DNA of 14,547 nucleotides, from contig JAEYQO010000088.1 in assembly GCA_023409975.1 (NCBI GenBank), forward strand, positions 1-14,547, given 5' to 3'. The notes under the pieces were generated by a model. It did no database searches. It saw only the letters and a program-made list of their open reading frames with translations, and was not told where the DNA came from. The stretch's first letter is position 1, and each line of letters begins with the position of its first letter. The translations under genes and the position numbers were made by a program. Origin of the DNA: Bacteroidota bacterium (GTDB taxonomy: Bacteria; Bacteroidota; Bacteroidia; Chitinophagales; Chitinophagaceae). Positions 7,547-14,329 of this stretch are shown here, one piece after another.

Positions 7547-7549
7547 CCC

Positions 7550-7562
7550 CCGATGCTATCGG
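7550..7562. other. Small hairpin across the MBL nuclease / kup convergent junction
   Basis: CCGAT (7550-7554) pairs with ATCGG (7558-7562) around a GCT loop, spanning the kup stop codon and the 9-nt gap. A 5-bp stem without a U-tract on either strand is weak for an intrinsic terminator, but it is the only structure at this junction. Confidence 0.25.
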
Positions 7563-9529
7563 TTGTCTTCGATCCTTCTCAGATTAATATCGCCAACTGA
7601 CGAAACTATAATCGGATACTTTTCTAATGTCACATCGGAAGGATCAAGCCCAAAGCCTCTTTCTTCTGAAAGGCTGATCCGCTTGAGCAGAAAGTAGCCC
7701 TTCATGACCAACTGCTCCAGGAAAGGAAGCTGATTGTCGCGGGAGAGGAATTTCTCCATCACGATAAAACGGAAATCTCCCATCACATTGTTCCGGCTAA
7801 GGGATTCGTAACGACTCACTACGTTGACCTCCTTGTTCTGGACCATCTCTTCGACTACTTTCCGGAACATCATCTGGATGCGGTGCTCCACCCGGAATCC
7901 CAGTCGGAACTCCACCCTGATGATCTCGTTCGGTATGATCGTCAGCACTACGTATTCCATCGTGTAAGGATCATCAGTGACATCCACATGCACAAACCAA
8001 TATATATCCGCACGCTTGGGCTTCCGGTAAAGGATCGAGAAAATGATCTTATGCTCTATCTCTCTCGGATTGTTCGCACTGGTAAGATATACAAGGTGGG
8101 TCGCGTATTTTGGGATCGTTCGGTCGTTGCTAAGCTCCTGAATGATCGAAACATAATCCTCCATCCGCACAAACTCGACATACCGGTTCTTTATTCTACG
8201 CGATTTGAACCACACATACATCACGAGGAATAACAGGCCTGCTGCTATCAATGCCACATATCCACCATGGGGGAACTTCTCCAGGTTAGCAACGAGGAAC
8301 GAAATCTCGATCGTCAGAAAAACTGCCAGATAAGTTCCTATCCAGAAAAAGGAAACTCTTCTGATAAACAGGTACCTCGCAAACAGGATAGAGGTCATCA
8401 TCATACAAAGGGTGATGGCAAGGCCATATGCCGCCTCCATATTGGTCGATTTCCGGAAGATAAGAACGACTGTGACGCATCCCGCAAATAGCAGGAGGTT
8501 GATGCCGGGGATAAAGGATTGTCCCCGCTCCAGGGTAGGGTAGTTGATCTTGATCCTCGGCCAGACGTTTAACTTCACCGCCTCACTGATGAGCGTAAAA
8601 GAACCAGTGATCATTGCCTGACTCGCAATAATGGCCGCAAGTGTGGCAATGAGGATACCGATAATAACAAACCAGGCAGGCATCAGCTCGAAGAAAGGAT
8701 TCGCCGTTGCAGAACGCCACACCATGCCCTTGTGCTCCAGCAGCCAGGCCCCCTGGCCAAGGTAGTTCAGGATAAGGCAGGCTTTCACAAAAGTCCAGGA
8801 TGTTCTAATATTCTTTCTTCCACAGTGTCCCATATCCGAATAAAGGGCCTCAGCCCCGGTCGTACAAAGAAAGACAGCACCAAGGATCCAGAATCCTTTC
8901 GGATATTGGGTGAGCAGCTCTATGGCATACACCGGATTAAAAGCCTTCAGGATATTCCAGTTGTCGCTGATATGATAAATACCCAGCGTCGCAAGCATCA
9001 GAAACCAAACCAGCATAATAGGTCCAAAGGCTTTACCGATGGAAACGGTTCCGAATTGTTGAGAAAAAAAGATGGCGGTCAGGATGATTATGACAATGGT
9101 GACTATAGTATGATCGGAAACGAAACCCATTCCCGGAAGGCTTCGAAGGCCTTCTACGGCAGAGGTTACAGAGATGGGCGGCGTAATCATTCCGTCTGCA
9201 AGCAGCGTGGCGCCTCCTACCATGGCAGGGAAAACAGTCCATTTACCATGCCTCCGGACTAAGGCAAACAAACTGAAAGTACCGCCTTCTCCCTTGTTGT
9301 CAGCCTGTAAAGTGAGTAGAACGTATTTGACCGTGGTCTGCAGGGTCAGGGTCCAGATGATGCAGGAAACACCGCCAATGATCAGCAAATCTTCAATGAT
9401 TCTTCCGTTGCAGATAGCGTTGAAAACATAGAGTGGCGAGGTGCCTATATCGCCGTAGATAATGCCGAGGGCAATCAACAGACCAGCGGCAGATACTTTT
9501 GAATGTCTTCCCACGGATTGGGGTTTCAA
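7556..9529 (-). CDS. kup: Kup-family potassium uptake transporter
   Basis: This 657-residue inner-membrane protein has about twelve hydrophobic segments between residues 12 and 440 and a cytoplasmic C-terminal domain from about 441. Kup proteins take up K+ with protons. Family signatures are GIIYGDIGTSPLY (22-34), QADNKGEGG (75-83), DGMITPPISV (112-121) and TTGAEALYSDMGH (223-235). The length is close to E. coli Kup (622). The first plausible start is a TTG at 9529, giving MKPQSVGRHSKVSAAG; no in-frame ATG precedes the GDIGTSP motif, and a GTG at 9514 is the alternative. It is divergent from the dus gene and convergent with the MBL nuclease gene. An exact TAnnTTTG element lies 13 nt upstream of the TTG. 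Confidence 0.96.
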   Translation of the reverse strand: MKPQSVGRHSKVSAAGLLIALGIIYGDIGTSPLYVFNAICNGRIIEDLLIIGGVSCIIWTLTLQTTVKYVLLTLQADNKGEGGTFSLFALVRRHGKWTVFPAMVGGATLLADGMITPPISVTSAVEGLRSLPGMGFVSDHTIVTIVIIILTAIFFSQQFGTVSIGKAFGPIMLVWFLMLATLGIYHISDNWNILKAFNPVYAIELLTQYPKGFWILGAVFLCTTGAEALYSDMGHCGRKNIRTSWTFVKACLILNYLGQGAWLLEHKGMVWRSATANPFFELMPAWFVIIGILIATLAAIIASQAMITGSFTLISEAVKLNVWPRIKINYPTLERGQSFIPGINLLLFAGCVTVVLIFRKSTNMEAAYGLAITLCMMMTSILFARYLFIRRVSFFWIGTYLAVFLTIEISFLVANLEKFPHGGYVALIAAGLLFLVMYVWFKSRRIKNRYVEFVRMEDYVSIIQELSNDRTIPKYATHLVYLTSANNPREIEHKIIFSILYRKPKRADIYWFVHVDVTDDPYTMEYVVLTIIPNEIIRVEFRLGFRVEHRIQMMFRKVVEEMVQNKEVNVVSRYESLSRNNVMGDFRFIVMEKFLSRDNQLPFLEQLVMKGYFLLKRISLSEERGFGLDPSDVTLEKYPIIVSSVGDINLRRIEDNR

Positions 9530-9542
9530 AAAATAAAGTGGA

Positions 9543-9550
9543 CAAAGGTA
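9543..9550 (-). promoter_or_regulatory. TAnnTTTG promoter element of kup
   Basis: Read on the minus strand, TACCTTTG matches the Bacteroidota -7 consensus exactly and lies 13 nt before the kup TTG start. The DNA upstream is A-rich (AAACAAAAAAACG) but has no TTTG at -33 spacing. It predicts a leader of only 5-10 nt for the TTG start, or slightly longer if the GTG at 9514 is used. Confidence 0.45.
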
Positions 9551-9661
9551 GGCGTTTCCTTGATTCGTTTTTTTGTTTATCTGTTTTTAATCCAACGGTT
9601 TAGATTCCGGAGGATGTTGTTAAATCAGTGTTTGGGTTCTACCAAACTCCCATCCTGTTCG

Positions 9662-9669
9662 TATTTTTG
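9662..9669 (+). promoter_or_regulatory. TAnnTTTG promoter element of the dus gene
   Basis: TATTTTTG matches the -7 consensus exactly and ends 9 nt before the ATG at 9679. A TTTG at 9631-9634 is 27 nt upstream, longer than the usual spacing of about 19-23. The element lies within the longer upstream reading frame, which supports the internal ATG as the true start. Confidence 0.4.
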
Positions 9670-9678
9670 CCGCTTCGC

Positions 9679-10665
9679 ATGGTAAAAATTGGTCCTATAA
9701 CACTGCCCGGCTTCCCCCTGCTGCTCGCTCCTATGGAGGATGTGTCAGATCCTCCCTTTCGTCGTGTTTGCAAGGAAAACGGTGCCGACCTGATGTACAC
9801 CGAGTTTATTTCCTCAGAAGGACTGATTCGCGATGCTATCAAAAGCCGTCAGAAGCTGGATATTTTCGACTATGAACGTCCCATCGGCATTCAGATTTTC
9901 GGAGGTGACGAGGAAGCGCTGGCACTCTCTGCCCGTATCGTAGACGCCACCAATCCGGATCTTTTAGACATCAATTTTGGCTGCCCCGTGAAGAAAGTGG
10001 TCTGCAAGGGTGCAGGTGCCGGTGTTCTGAAAGATATTGATCTCATGATCCGGCTCACCAGCGCAGTCGTGAAGAATACCAGTCTTCCCGTGACAGTGAA
10101 AACCCGCCTTGGCTGGGACGATCACTCGAAAAACATTGAGGAGGTGGCCGAAAGGCTTCAGGATGTGGGCATCAAGGCTTTGTCCATCCATGGTCGAACG
10201 CGTACCCAGATGTACAAGGGGGAAGCCGACTGGTCGCTGATCGCCAAAGTGAAGGAAAATCCAAGGATACATATACCGATCTTCGGAAACGGTGATATCG
10301 ATTCTCCTGCCAAAGCACTGGAATATAAAAACCGCTATGGCGTAGATGGAATCATGATCGGAAGAGCAGCGATCGGATATCCCTGGATCTTCCGGGAGAT
10401 CAAACATTTCCTCAACACAGGAGAACTCCTGCCACCACCCACATTAGAGGAGAGGGTCGAAGCCTGCCGTCAGCACCTGCAGGGCTCTGTAGCCTGGAAG
10501 GGTGAAAAGCTGGGTATTCTCGAAATGCGGCGGCACTATACCAATTACCTCAAAGGATTGCCACACATCAAAGATTTTCGCACGAGGCTTGTTACCACAG
10601 AACAGATTTCCGAATTAAACGCAATTCTGGACGGGATTCTGGAACATTACTCAGTAGTAGTCTGA
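9679..10665 (+). CDS. dusB: tRNA-dihydrouridine synthase (DusB-like)
   Basis: This 328-residue FMN-dependent enzyme reduces uridines in tRNA D-loops to dihydrouridine. Visible family features are LAPMEDVSDPPFR (16-28), the active-site Cys C102 in NFGCPVKKV, K141 in VKTRLGW, and SIHGRTRTQMYKG (169-181). The phosphate-binding end of the barrel has FGNGDI (202-207) and MIGRAAIGYPWIF (226-238), and a helical tRNA-binding C-terminal domain follows from about 255. MVKIGPITLP at 9679 is the natural start; a GTG at 9628 would add 17 hydrophobic, non-family residues. It is divergent from kup and converges on lgt with a 13-nt gap. The DusB assignment over other bacterial Dus subfamilies is from overall motif pattern. 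Confidence 0.94.
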   Translation: MVKIGPITLPGFPLLLAPMEDVSDPPFRRVCKENGADLMYTEFISSEGLIRDAIKSRQKLDIFDYERPIGIQIFGGDEEALALSARIVDATNPDLLDINFGCPVKKVVCKGAGAGVLKDIDLMIRLTSAVVKNTSLPVTVKTRLGWDDHSKNIEEVAERLQDVGIKALSIHGRTRTQMYKGEADWSLIAKVKENPRIHIPIFGNGDIDSPAKALEYKNRYGVDGIMIGRAAIGYPWIFREIKHFLNTGELLPPPTLEERVEACRQHLQGSVAWKGEKLGILEMRRHYTNYLKGLPHIKDFRTRLVTTEQISELNAILDGILEHYSVVV

Positions 10666-10678
10666 TCCGGCTCTATTG

Positions 10679-11989
10679 TTATACTTCCTGTTTTACCACA
10701 GGTTTTGGCTCAATAGGCTGCCTGTAAAATACCAGGATCGCTATGCCTATCAGGACAAACACGGCTGAAATGATCTCTGCCTGTGTAGGGTGCACGAACC
10801 CCCAGTCGTATTGATAGTTTACCCGGATTTTCTCAACAAAGAAACGCTCCAGTCCATTCAGAATAAGATAGATTCCGGTGAGATGAAGCGCATGTTTGAC
10901 TTTTTTCCGCAGCCACCATAGCAGGAAAAATAATCCGGTACAGACGACGGCCTCGTACATGGGAGTAGGATAAACTCCCACAGGCAATACCCTGCAGTAT
11001 TCTCCAATACATCCAGCAAGCGGCATGCCCTCATTGTTTACATTGTGTGGGTAATTCATCGCAAAAAGCCAGTCAGGCAGCCAGCCCGGCGCAGGGGTAT
11101 GAAGATGGGGAATGGCAGCCACGCTTCCGAACTGGTTAGTCAGCGAGGTAAGGTACCAGGTGTCCTGGTGAAGCGCACTGGTGAATTCACTGGCTAATGC
11201 AGCTCTCAGACTGCCGTCCGTTGCAGTAACATAAGCCGAGTTGAAGATGCCCCAGTCGCCGTCTCCCGCAAACTGACACCCAAGCCGCCCGATCCCATAG
11301 GCCAGCATCAGTGCCGGAGCGAAGGAATCAGACAGGTGCGTAATCGGAATCTTATGCTTGCGGGCATACAAAGATATAGCCACAGTGGCTGTGATCAGCC
11401 CCCCATAGAAGGTCAGGCCCGAAGATGAAATCAGATTCTGAACGGGGTTTCTGAGGAAGTCCTCCCATGTTTCCAGTGCATTGAAGATTTTGGCCCCGGC
11501 CAACCCGGCCACCATAGCAAGCACGACAAATTCCGTGATCCGGTGATGCGGATAGATAGCTACCCTTTGCTGTTTCGGCTCTGGGAGCTGTTCCTTCTTC
11601 TTTTCAGAATATTTCATGTAGGCTAGGAGCAGCGCTCCCACAATTCCACCAAGGATATTTCCCTGCAGAGAAAAAATATAACCCATCGGGTTAGGTGATA
11701 TTTCCTGCCAGTGATTGAAGAAACCCCCAACCTTGTATCCAAGGATGAATCCCAGGATAGCCGACCAGAGTAGTTCATTGGCAGAGGCAGGTTTTCCAAC
11801 TTCCACCACACTGATCTCGGGTAGCATCAGCCCCATTTTTTCTTTTCTTCTGAGGTCCTTGGTTAATACATAGGCAGCAGCAAGAAATGCCAGCGCAACG
11901 AAGAGTCCAAAGGTTTTGAAGATACTAAGCCATTCTGGTGCGTCTACACCGAATAGGCCTTCGATGAGATAACGGAAGTCTGGGTACAT
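10679..11989 (-). CDS. lgt: Prolipoprotein diacylglyceryl transferase (Lgt), elongated form
   Basis: This inner-membrane enzyme transfers diacylglycerol from phosphatidylglycerol to the lipobox Cys of prolipoproteins. Key motifs are GLTFYGGLI (191-199; Y195 sits where the E. coli SFHGG His lies), GRLGCQFAGDGDWG (234-247), whose R235 corresponds to the essential Arg of GRxGN, YPTPMYEA (340-347) and ERFFVEKIR (381-389). At 436 residues it is much longer than the usual 260-300. The extra length is an N-terminal part with several membrane segments and a soluble insertion at about 250-335, between the Arg motif and YPTPMYE, containing C327 and C332. Long Lgt proteins occur in Bacteroidota. It lies 110 nt downstream of the nucleoside phosphorylase gene on the same strand and may share its transcript. 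Confidence 0.93.
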   Translation of the reverse strand: MYPDFRYLIEGLFGVDAPEWLSIFKTFGLFVALAFLAAAYVLTKDLRRKEKMGLMLPEISVVEVGKPASANELLWSAILGFILGYKVGGFFNHWQEISPNPMGYIFSLQGNILGGIVGALLLAYMKYSEKKKEQLPEPKQQRVAIYPHHRITEFVVLAMVAGLAGAKIFNALETWEDFLRNPVQNLISSSGLTFYGGLITATVAISLYARKHKIPITHLSDSFAPALMLAYGIGRLGCQFAGDGDWGIFNSAYVTATDGSLRAALASEFTSALHQDTWYLTSLTNQFGSVAAIPHLHTPAPGWLPDWLFAMNYPHNVNNEGMPLAGCIGEYCRVLPVGVYPTPMYEAVVCTGLFFLLWWLRKKVKHALHLTGIYLILNGLERFFVEKIRVNYQYDWGFVHPTQAEIISAVFVLIGIAILVFYRQPIEPKPVVKQEV

Positions 11990-12099
11990 ATTGCTTGTAA
12001 AAGTAAGTGGATCGATCGAAATTCCTCAGGAGTGGTGCACTGTAAGCTGGCCGCAACCCCAGGAAGTGTCCTGAAATCTTCACTGAATCCAGTTCTGCG

Positions 12100-12978
12100 T
12101 TATTTTCTGACGATGACCTCAAGTGACTTCCGGACCATATGATCCACTCCTTTGGCAACATCAGTGGTGAAGGTCCCACTCGCCCTGTTCGCCACCACAG
12201 TATTGATGCTGAGGCACTCATGTCCCAGCATCCTGCCCAGACCGTAAATCGCAGAGGTCTCCATCTCAACACCGGTAATGCGATGTCCCTCATGATGGAA
12301 TCCCGACAATGCGCTCATGATTCCTTCATGCGCTACCGGCGCACGCAACACCCTCCCCTGGGGTCCGTAAAATCCCGGACAGGTTAAGGTGATTCCCCTG
12401 AAATAGCCTTCACCGAATTGAGATAGCAGCTTTCTACTGCCCGGTGTTATATAAGGGGTTATCCGGGCGCCCGCCAATCCCGCAACCGCCGTAAATGCCT
12501 GAGCTATCGACTCGGAAACAGGGTCCGGCTCCTGACGATAGAAGTGCAACAGATTGTCCAACCCCAGACCATGGGTCGAAATAACCAGACTGTCCACCGG
12601 TATGTCTTCATGTGGCGAACCACAGGTCCCCATCCTGATGATGGATAGCTTTTTAGGGGCAGCCCTCGGAAGACGGCTGTCGAAATCAATATTGGCGAGT
12701 GCATCCAATTCATTTATGACAATGTCGATATTGTCCGGCCCAATCCCGGTACCCACCACCGTAATTCGCGTATTGCCAATATATCCGGTATGACTGATGA
12801 ACTCTCTGTGCTCTGCCTTATGCTCCAGCCGGTCGAAATATCGGGATACCTCTGCTACTCTGTTGGGGTCTCCCACGGTGATCACCGTGTCCGCAAGCTG
12901 TTCCGGCGCGAGATCAAGGTGGTAAATCGTTCCTCTGGGTGTGATAATCAGTTCGGAAGCTTCAATCGGTCTCTCCAT
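12100..12978 (-). CDS. Uridine-phosphorylase-type nucleoside phosphorylase
   Basis: This 292-residue cytosolic enzyme of the PNP/UDP family splits nucleosides with phosphate into base and ribose-1-phosphate. Family features in order: VGDPNRV (35-41, phosphate loop), EHREF (56-60), GTGIGPDNI (76-84), RMGTCGSPHEDIPVDSLV (115-132), FYGPQGR (203-209), whose Gln and Arg fit the pyrimidine-reading residues of uridine phosphorylases, and GVEMETSAIYGL (236-247), whose EMET binds ribose. The ATG at 12978 (MERPIEASELIITPRG) is preferred; a GTG at 13020 would add 14 residues and overlap the tRNA promoter. It is divergent from tRNA-Cys and upstream of lgt. Uridine as substrate is the best guess; other pyrimidine or purine nucleosides are possible. 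Confidence 0.92.
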   Translation of the reverse strand: MERPIEASELIITPRGTIYHLDLAPEQLADTVITVGDPNRVAEVSRYFDRLEHKAEHREFISHTGYIGNTRITVVGTGIGPDNIDIVINELDALANIDFDSRLPRAAPKKLSIIRMGTCGSPHEDIPVDSLVISTHGLGLDNLLHFYRQEPDPVSESIAQAFTAVAGLAGARITPYITPGSRKLLSQFGEGYFRGITLTCPGFYGPQGRVLRAPVAHEGIMSALSGFHHEGHRITGVEMETSAIYGLGRMLGHECLSINTVVANRASGTFTTDVAKGVDHMVRKSLEVIVRK

Positions 12979-13020
12979 CAAAAAAAATGTTTGCACTTCC
13001 AAAGAAACGATTTTTATCAC

Positions 13021-13028
13021 TACATTTG
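13021..13028 (+). promoter_or_regulatory. TAnnTTTG promoter element of tRNA-Cys
   Basis: TACATTTG matches the -7 consensus exactly and ends 11 nt before the first base of the mature tRNA, which fits a short 5' leader removed by RNase P. A TTTG at 12990-12993 lies 27 nt upstream, longer than usual spacing. The element sits in the 61-bp gap shared with the divergent phosphorylase gene. Confidence 0.5.
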
Positions 13029-13039
13029 CTCTCCCTCAG

Positions 13040-13110
13040 GGTCGCGTGGCCGAGTGGCTAGGCAGAGCTCTGCAAAAGCTCGTACAGCGGTTCGAATCCG
13101 CTCGCGACCT
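13040..13110 (+). tRNA. tRNA-Cys (anticodon GCA)
   Basis: A full 71-nt cloverleaf can be folded by hand. The acceptor stem is GGTCGCG (13040-13046) with CGCGACC (13103-13109), and discriminator U73 is at 13110, as expected for tRNA-Cys. The D-stem is GCC/GGC (13049-13051 with 13061-13063). The anticodon stem is GAGCT/AGCTC (13065-13069 with 13077-13081), with loop CTGCAAA and anticodon GCA at 13072-13074. The T-arm is AGCGG-TTCGAAT-CCGCT (13086-13102). The CCA end is not encoded. Confidence 0.97.
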
Positions 13111-13121
13111 CTCCGGAATGT

Positions 13122-13153
13122 AAGGGCTGTCTTTACGACAGCCTTTTCCTTTT
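13122..13153 (+). terminator. Intrinsic terminator of tRNA-Cys
   Basis: GGCTGTC (13125-13131) pairs with GACAGCC (13137-13143) around a TTTAC loop. Flanking AAG/TTT pairs can extend the stem. The T-rich tail TTTTCCTTTT (13144-13153) follows directly. It starts 11 nt after the tRNA and is the strongest intrinsic terminator in the window. Confidence 0.9.
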
Positions 13154-13170
13154 AACTGTGACCAGATAAC

Positions 13171-13302
13171 TTAGTTTTCGGCAGTGTCAGGGTAGAAATC
13201 GTCAGCATTAACTGATAATTTCACAATTATTCGAGCCTTCGGAAGCTCCATAGTCCCCCGGTCAGTACATTCAGCAATAATTTCAGGACCCTGGCCCGAC
13301 AT
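13171..13302 (-). CDS. Possible small orphan ORF, 43 residues
   Basis: From the ATG at 13302 this frame gives a 43-residue peptide beginning MSGQGPEIIAECTDRG and containing KARIIVKLSVNADDFYP near the C-terminus. The second half has a plausible beta-strand and turn composition. It could be an intact small gene or the remnant of a longer one. An AGGGAG sequence ends 4 nt before the ATG, and the 11-nt repeat array lies immediately upstream. An in-frame TAG lies ten codons before the ATG, so it does not extend further. No homologue is recognised. With 43 codons in non-coding-looking DNA, chance is a serious alternative. Confidence 0.3.
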   Translation of the reverse strand: MSGQGPEIIAECTDRGTMELPKARIIVKLSVNADDFYPDTAEN

Positions 13303-13308
13303 GGTACT

Positions 13309-13363
13309 CCCTAAATATTCCCTATAACCTCCCTATAACCTCCCTACACACTCCCTATCCCAG
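13309..13363. repeat. Tandem 11-nt CCCTA-type repeat
   Basis: Five consecutive 11-nt units begin with CCCTA: CCCTAAATATT (13309), CCCTATAACCT (13320), the same again (13331), CCCTACACACT (13342) and CCCTATCCCAG (13353). Two units are identical and the others diverge at their 3' ends. Eleven nucleotides is close to one helical turn and does not preserve a reading frame, which argues for a DNA or RNA role, or replication slippage, rather than a coding repeat. Confidence 0.85.
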
Positions 13364-13708
13364 CGCCTAAACCTTTGGTCTACGGTCCGTACACCACTGC
13401 TACACCACTACAATACGTACCACACCTTATAGCCTGTTTGACGGGTCTTCCACGGAGAATTATTTATATTGTGAATCACTGCTGTCCGGTAAAAATTAGA
13501 TGTTGAGAGCATTGATATTATAGATTGGTGTCGAGATTTGGGTAAGGTCACCTAAACTGGACAAAGTCAAATTCACTTTTTAGAGAGTGAGAATAGGCTT
13601 TTTACAATCATCGGAAACAGTGTAAAGGAAACTCCCCTCCAATATTAACATTGGGGGAAGTACATATCTTGCTATAAATTATTTTTGGACAGATGTTATT
13701 TTCATATA
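13364..13708. other. Intergenic stretch before the outer-membrane-like gene
   Basis: No gene is seen. It holds a second 11-nt-spaced duplication, TACACCACTGC then TACACCACTAC (13390-13411). An imperfect hairpin has CCAAT/ATTGG at its core (about 13632-13662) with C-rich and G-rich arms and no U-tract. An exact promoter element lies at 13680-13687. The DNA becomes clearly AT-rich from about 13440. Confidence 0.5.
13680..13687 (+). promoter_or_regulatory. TAnnTTTG promoter element of the outer-membrane-like gene
   Basis: TATTTTTG matches the -7 consensus exactly and ends 21 nt before the ATG at 13709. It overlaps a TTG at 13685 that would otherwise open the frame, so that TTG is unlikely to be the start. 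The nearest upstream TTG (13651-13653) is 26 nt away, beyond normal spacing. Confidence 0.45.
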
Positions 13709-14329
13709 ATGCCAAGGCTTAGTCAAATAGTTTTAATCTGCATTTTTACGAACCTCTATTTAAATTGTCACGGACAAAAAATCCATAGATTTAAATTAGG
13801 ACTCGACCTGGTGAAGAATACTCTGCCCAAAGAATGGCATGATCATAATGTGCAAAAGAATACGTTCAACCCTTCCAGCAATATTCTTAAGCATAATTAT
13901 GGTTTCTGGATGGGTTGGTATTACAATAATGCTTATAGCGTTCGTCTTTCAACTACATATTTTTTTCAAGCCGGGAATGTTATACCGATAGAGGAAACTC
14001 CAGATCGTTTTCCCGATTTACGTATGTCGGCCTTTTGGGAGTTGAGTTTTGGGTATAATCTTCTAAGAAAGACGAATTCAGACTTTTCCCTATGGACATA
14101 TGCCGGAATAGGACGATCTCATTCTGGCAAACAATCTCTAACACTTATGAGCTACCGAGCAGGTCACCTAAGGGAGGTCCGGAAACTCGGCTGGAATGCA
14201 ATGGCTTTGACGACCTTACAATACGACATAAACCGATATATACACGTAGGAATGTTTGTTCAGTATCGCTACGTACTTCCAACTTTTCAGCCTTTATCTG
14301 CAGGTGTTTCAATAGGAGTCGGATTCTAG
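13709..14329 (+). CDS. Secreted, probably outer-membrane beta-barrel-like orphan protein
   Basis: This 206-residue protein has a short signal peptide (MPRLSQIVLICIFTNLYLNCHG, followed by QKIHRF). C20 is preceded by YLN, which is a poor lipobox, so ordinary signal cleavage is favoured. The mature part alternates polar and hydrophobic residues with many aromatics (YGFWMGWYYNNAYSVRLSTT, FWELSFGYNLL, FSLWTYAGIG, HVGMFVQYRYV). It ends in GVSIGVGF, with the terminal Phe typical of outer-membrane barrels. About eight strands would fit. I cannot assign a family or function. Sampled coding lines are about one-third G+C, against roughly one-half in the housekeeping genes, suggesting a foreign or fast-evolving origin. 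It stands alone on its strand at the window edge. Confidence 0.75.
   Translation: MPRLSQIVLICIFTNLYLNCHGQKIHRFKLGLDLVKNTLPKEWHDHNVQKNTFNPSSNILKHNYGFWMGWYYNNAYSVRLSTTYFFQAGNVIPIEETPDRFPDLRMSAFWELSFGYNLLRKTNSDFSLWTYAGIGRSHSGKQSLTLMSYRAGHLREVRKLGWNAMALTTLQYDINRYIHVGMFVQYRYVLPTFQPLSAGVSIGVGF

Noticed and set aside
8732..9262. A 176-codon plus-strand frame inside kup
   Set aside because: It is a shadow of the kup coding sequence, and the product is low-complexity polar sequence with no motif.
11990..12099. Short inverted sequences (GGACACTTCC and CAGGA/TCCTG) between the phosphorylase and lgt genes
   Set aside because: The stems are short, there is no U-tract on the minus strand, and nothing resembles a riboswitch or operator.
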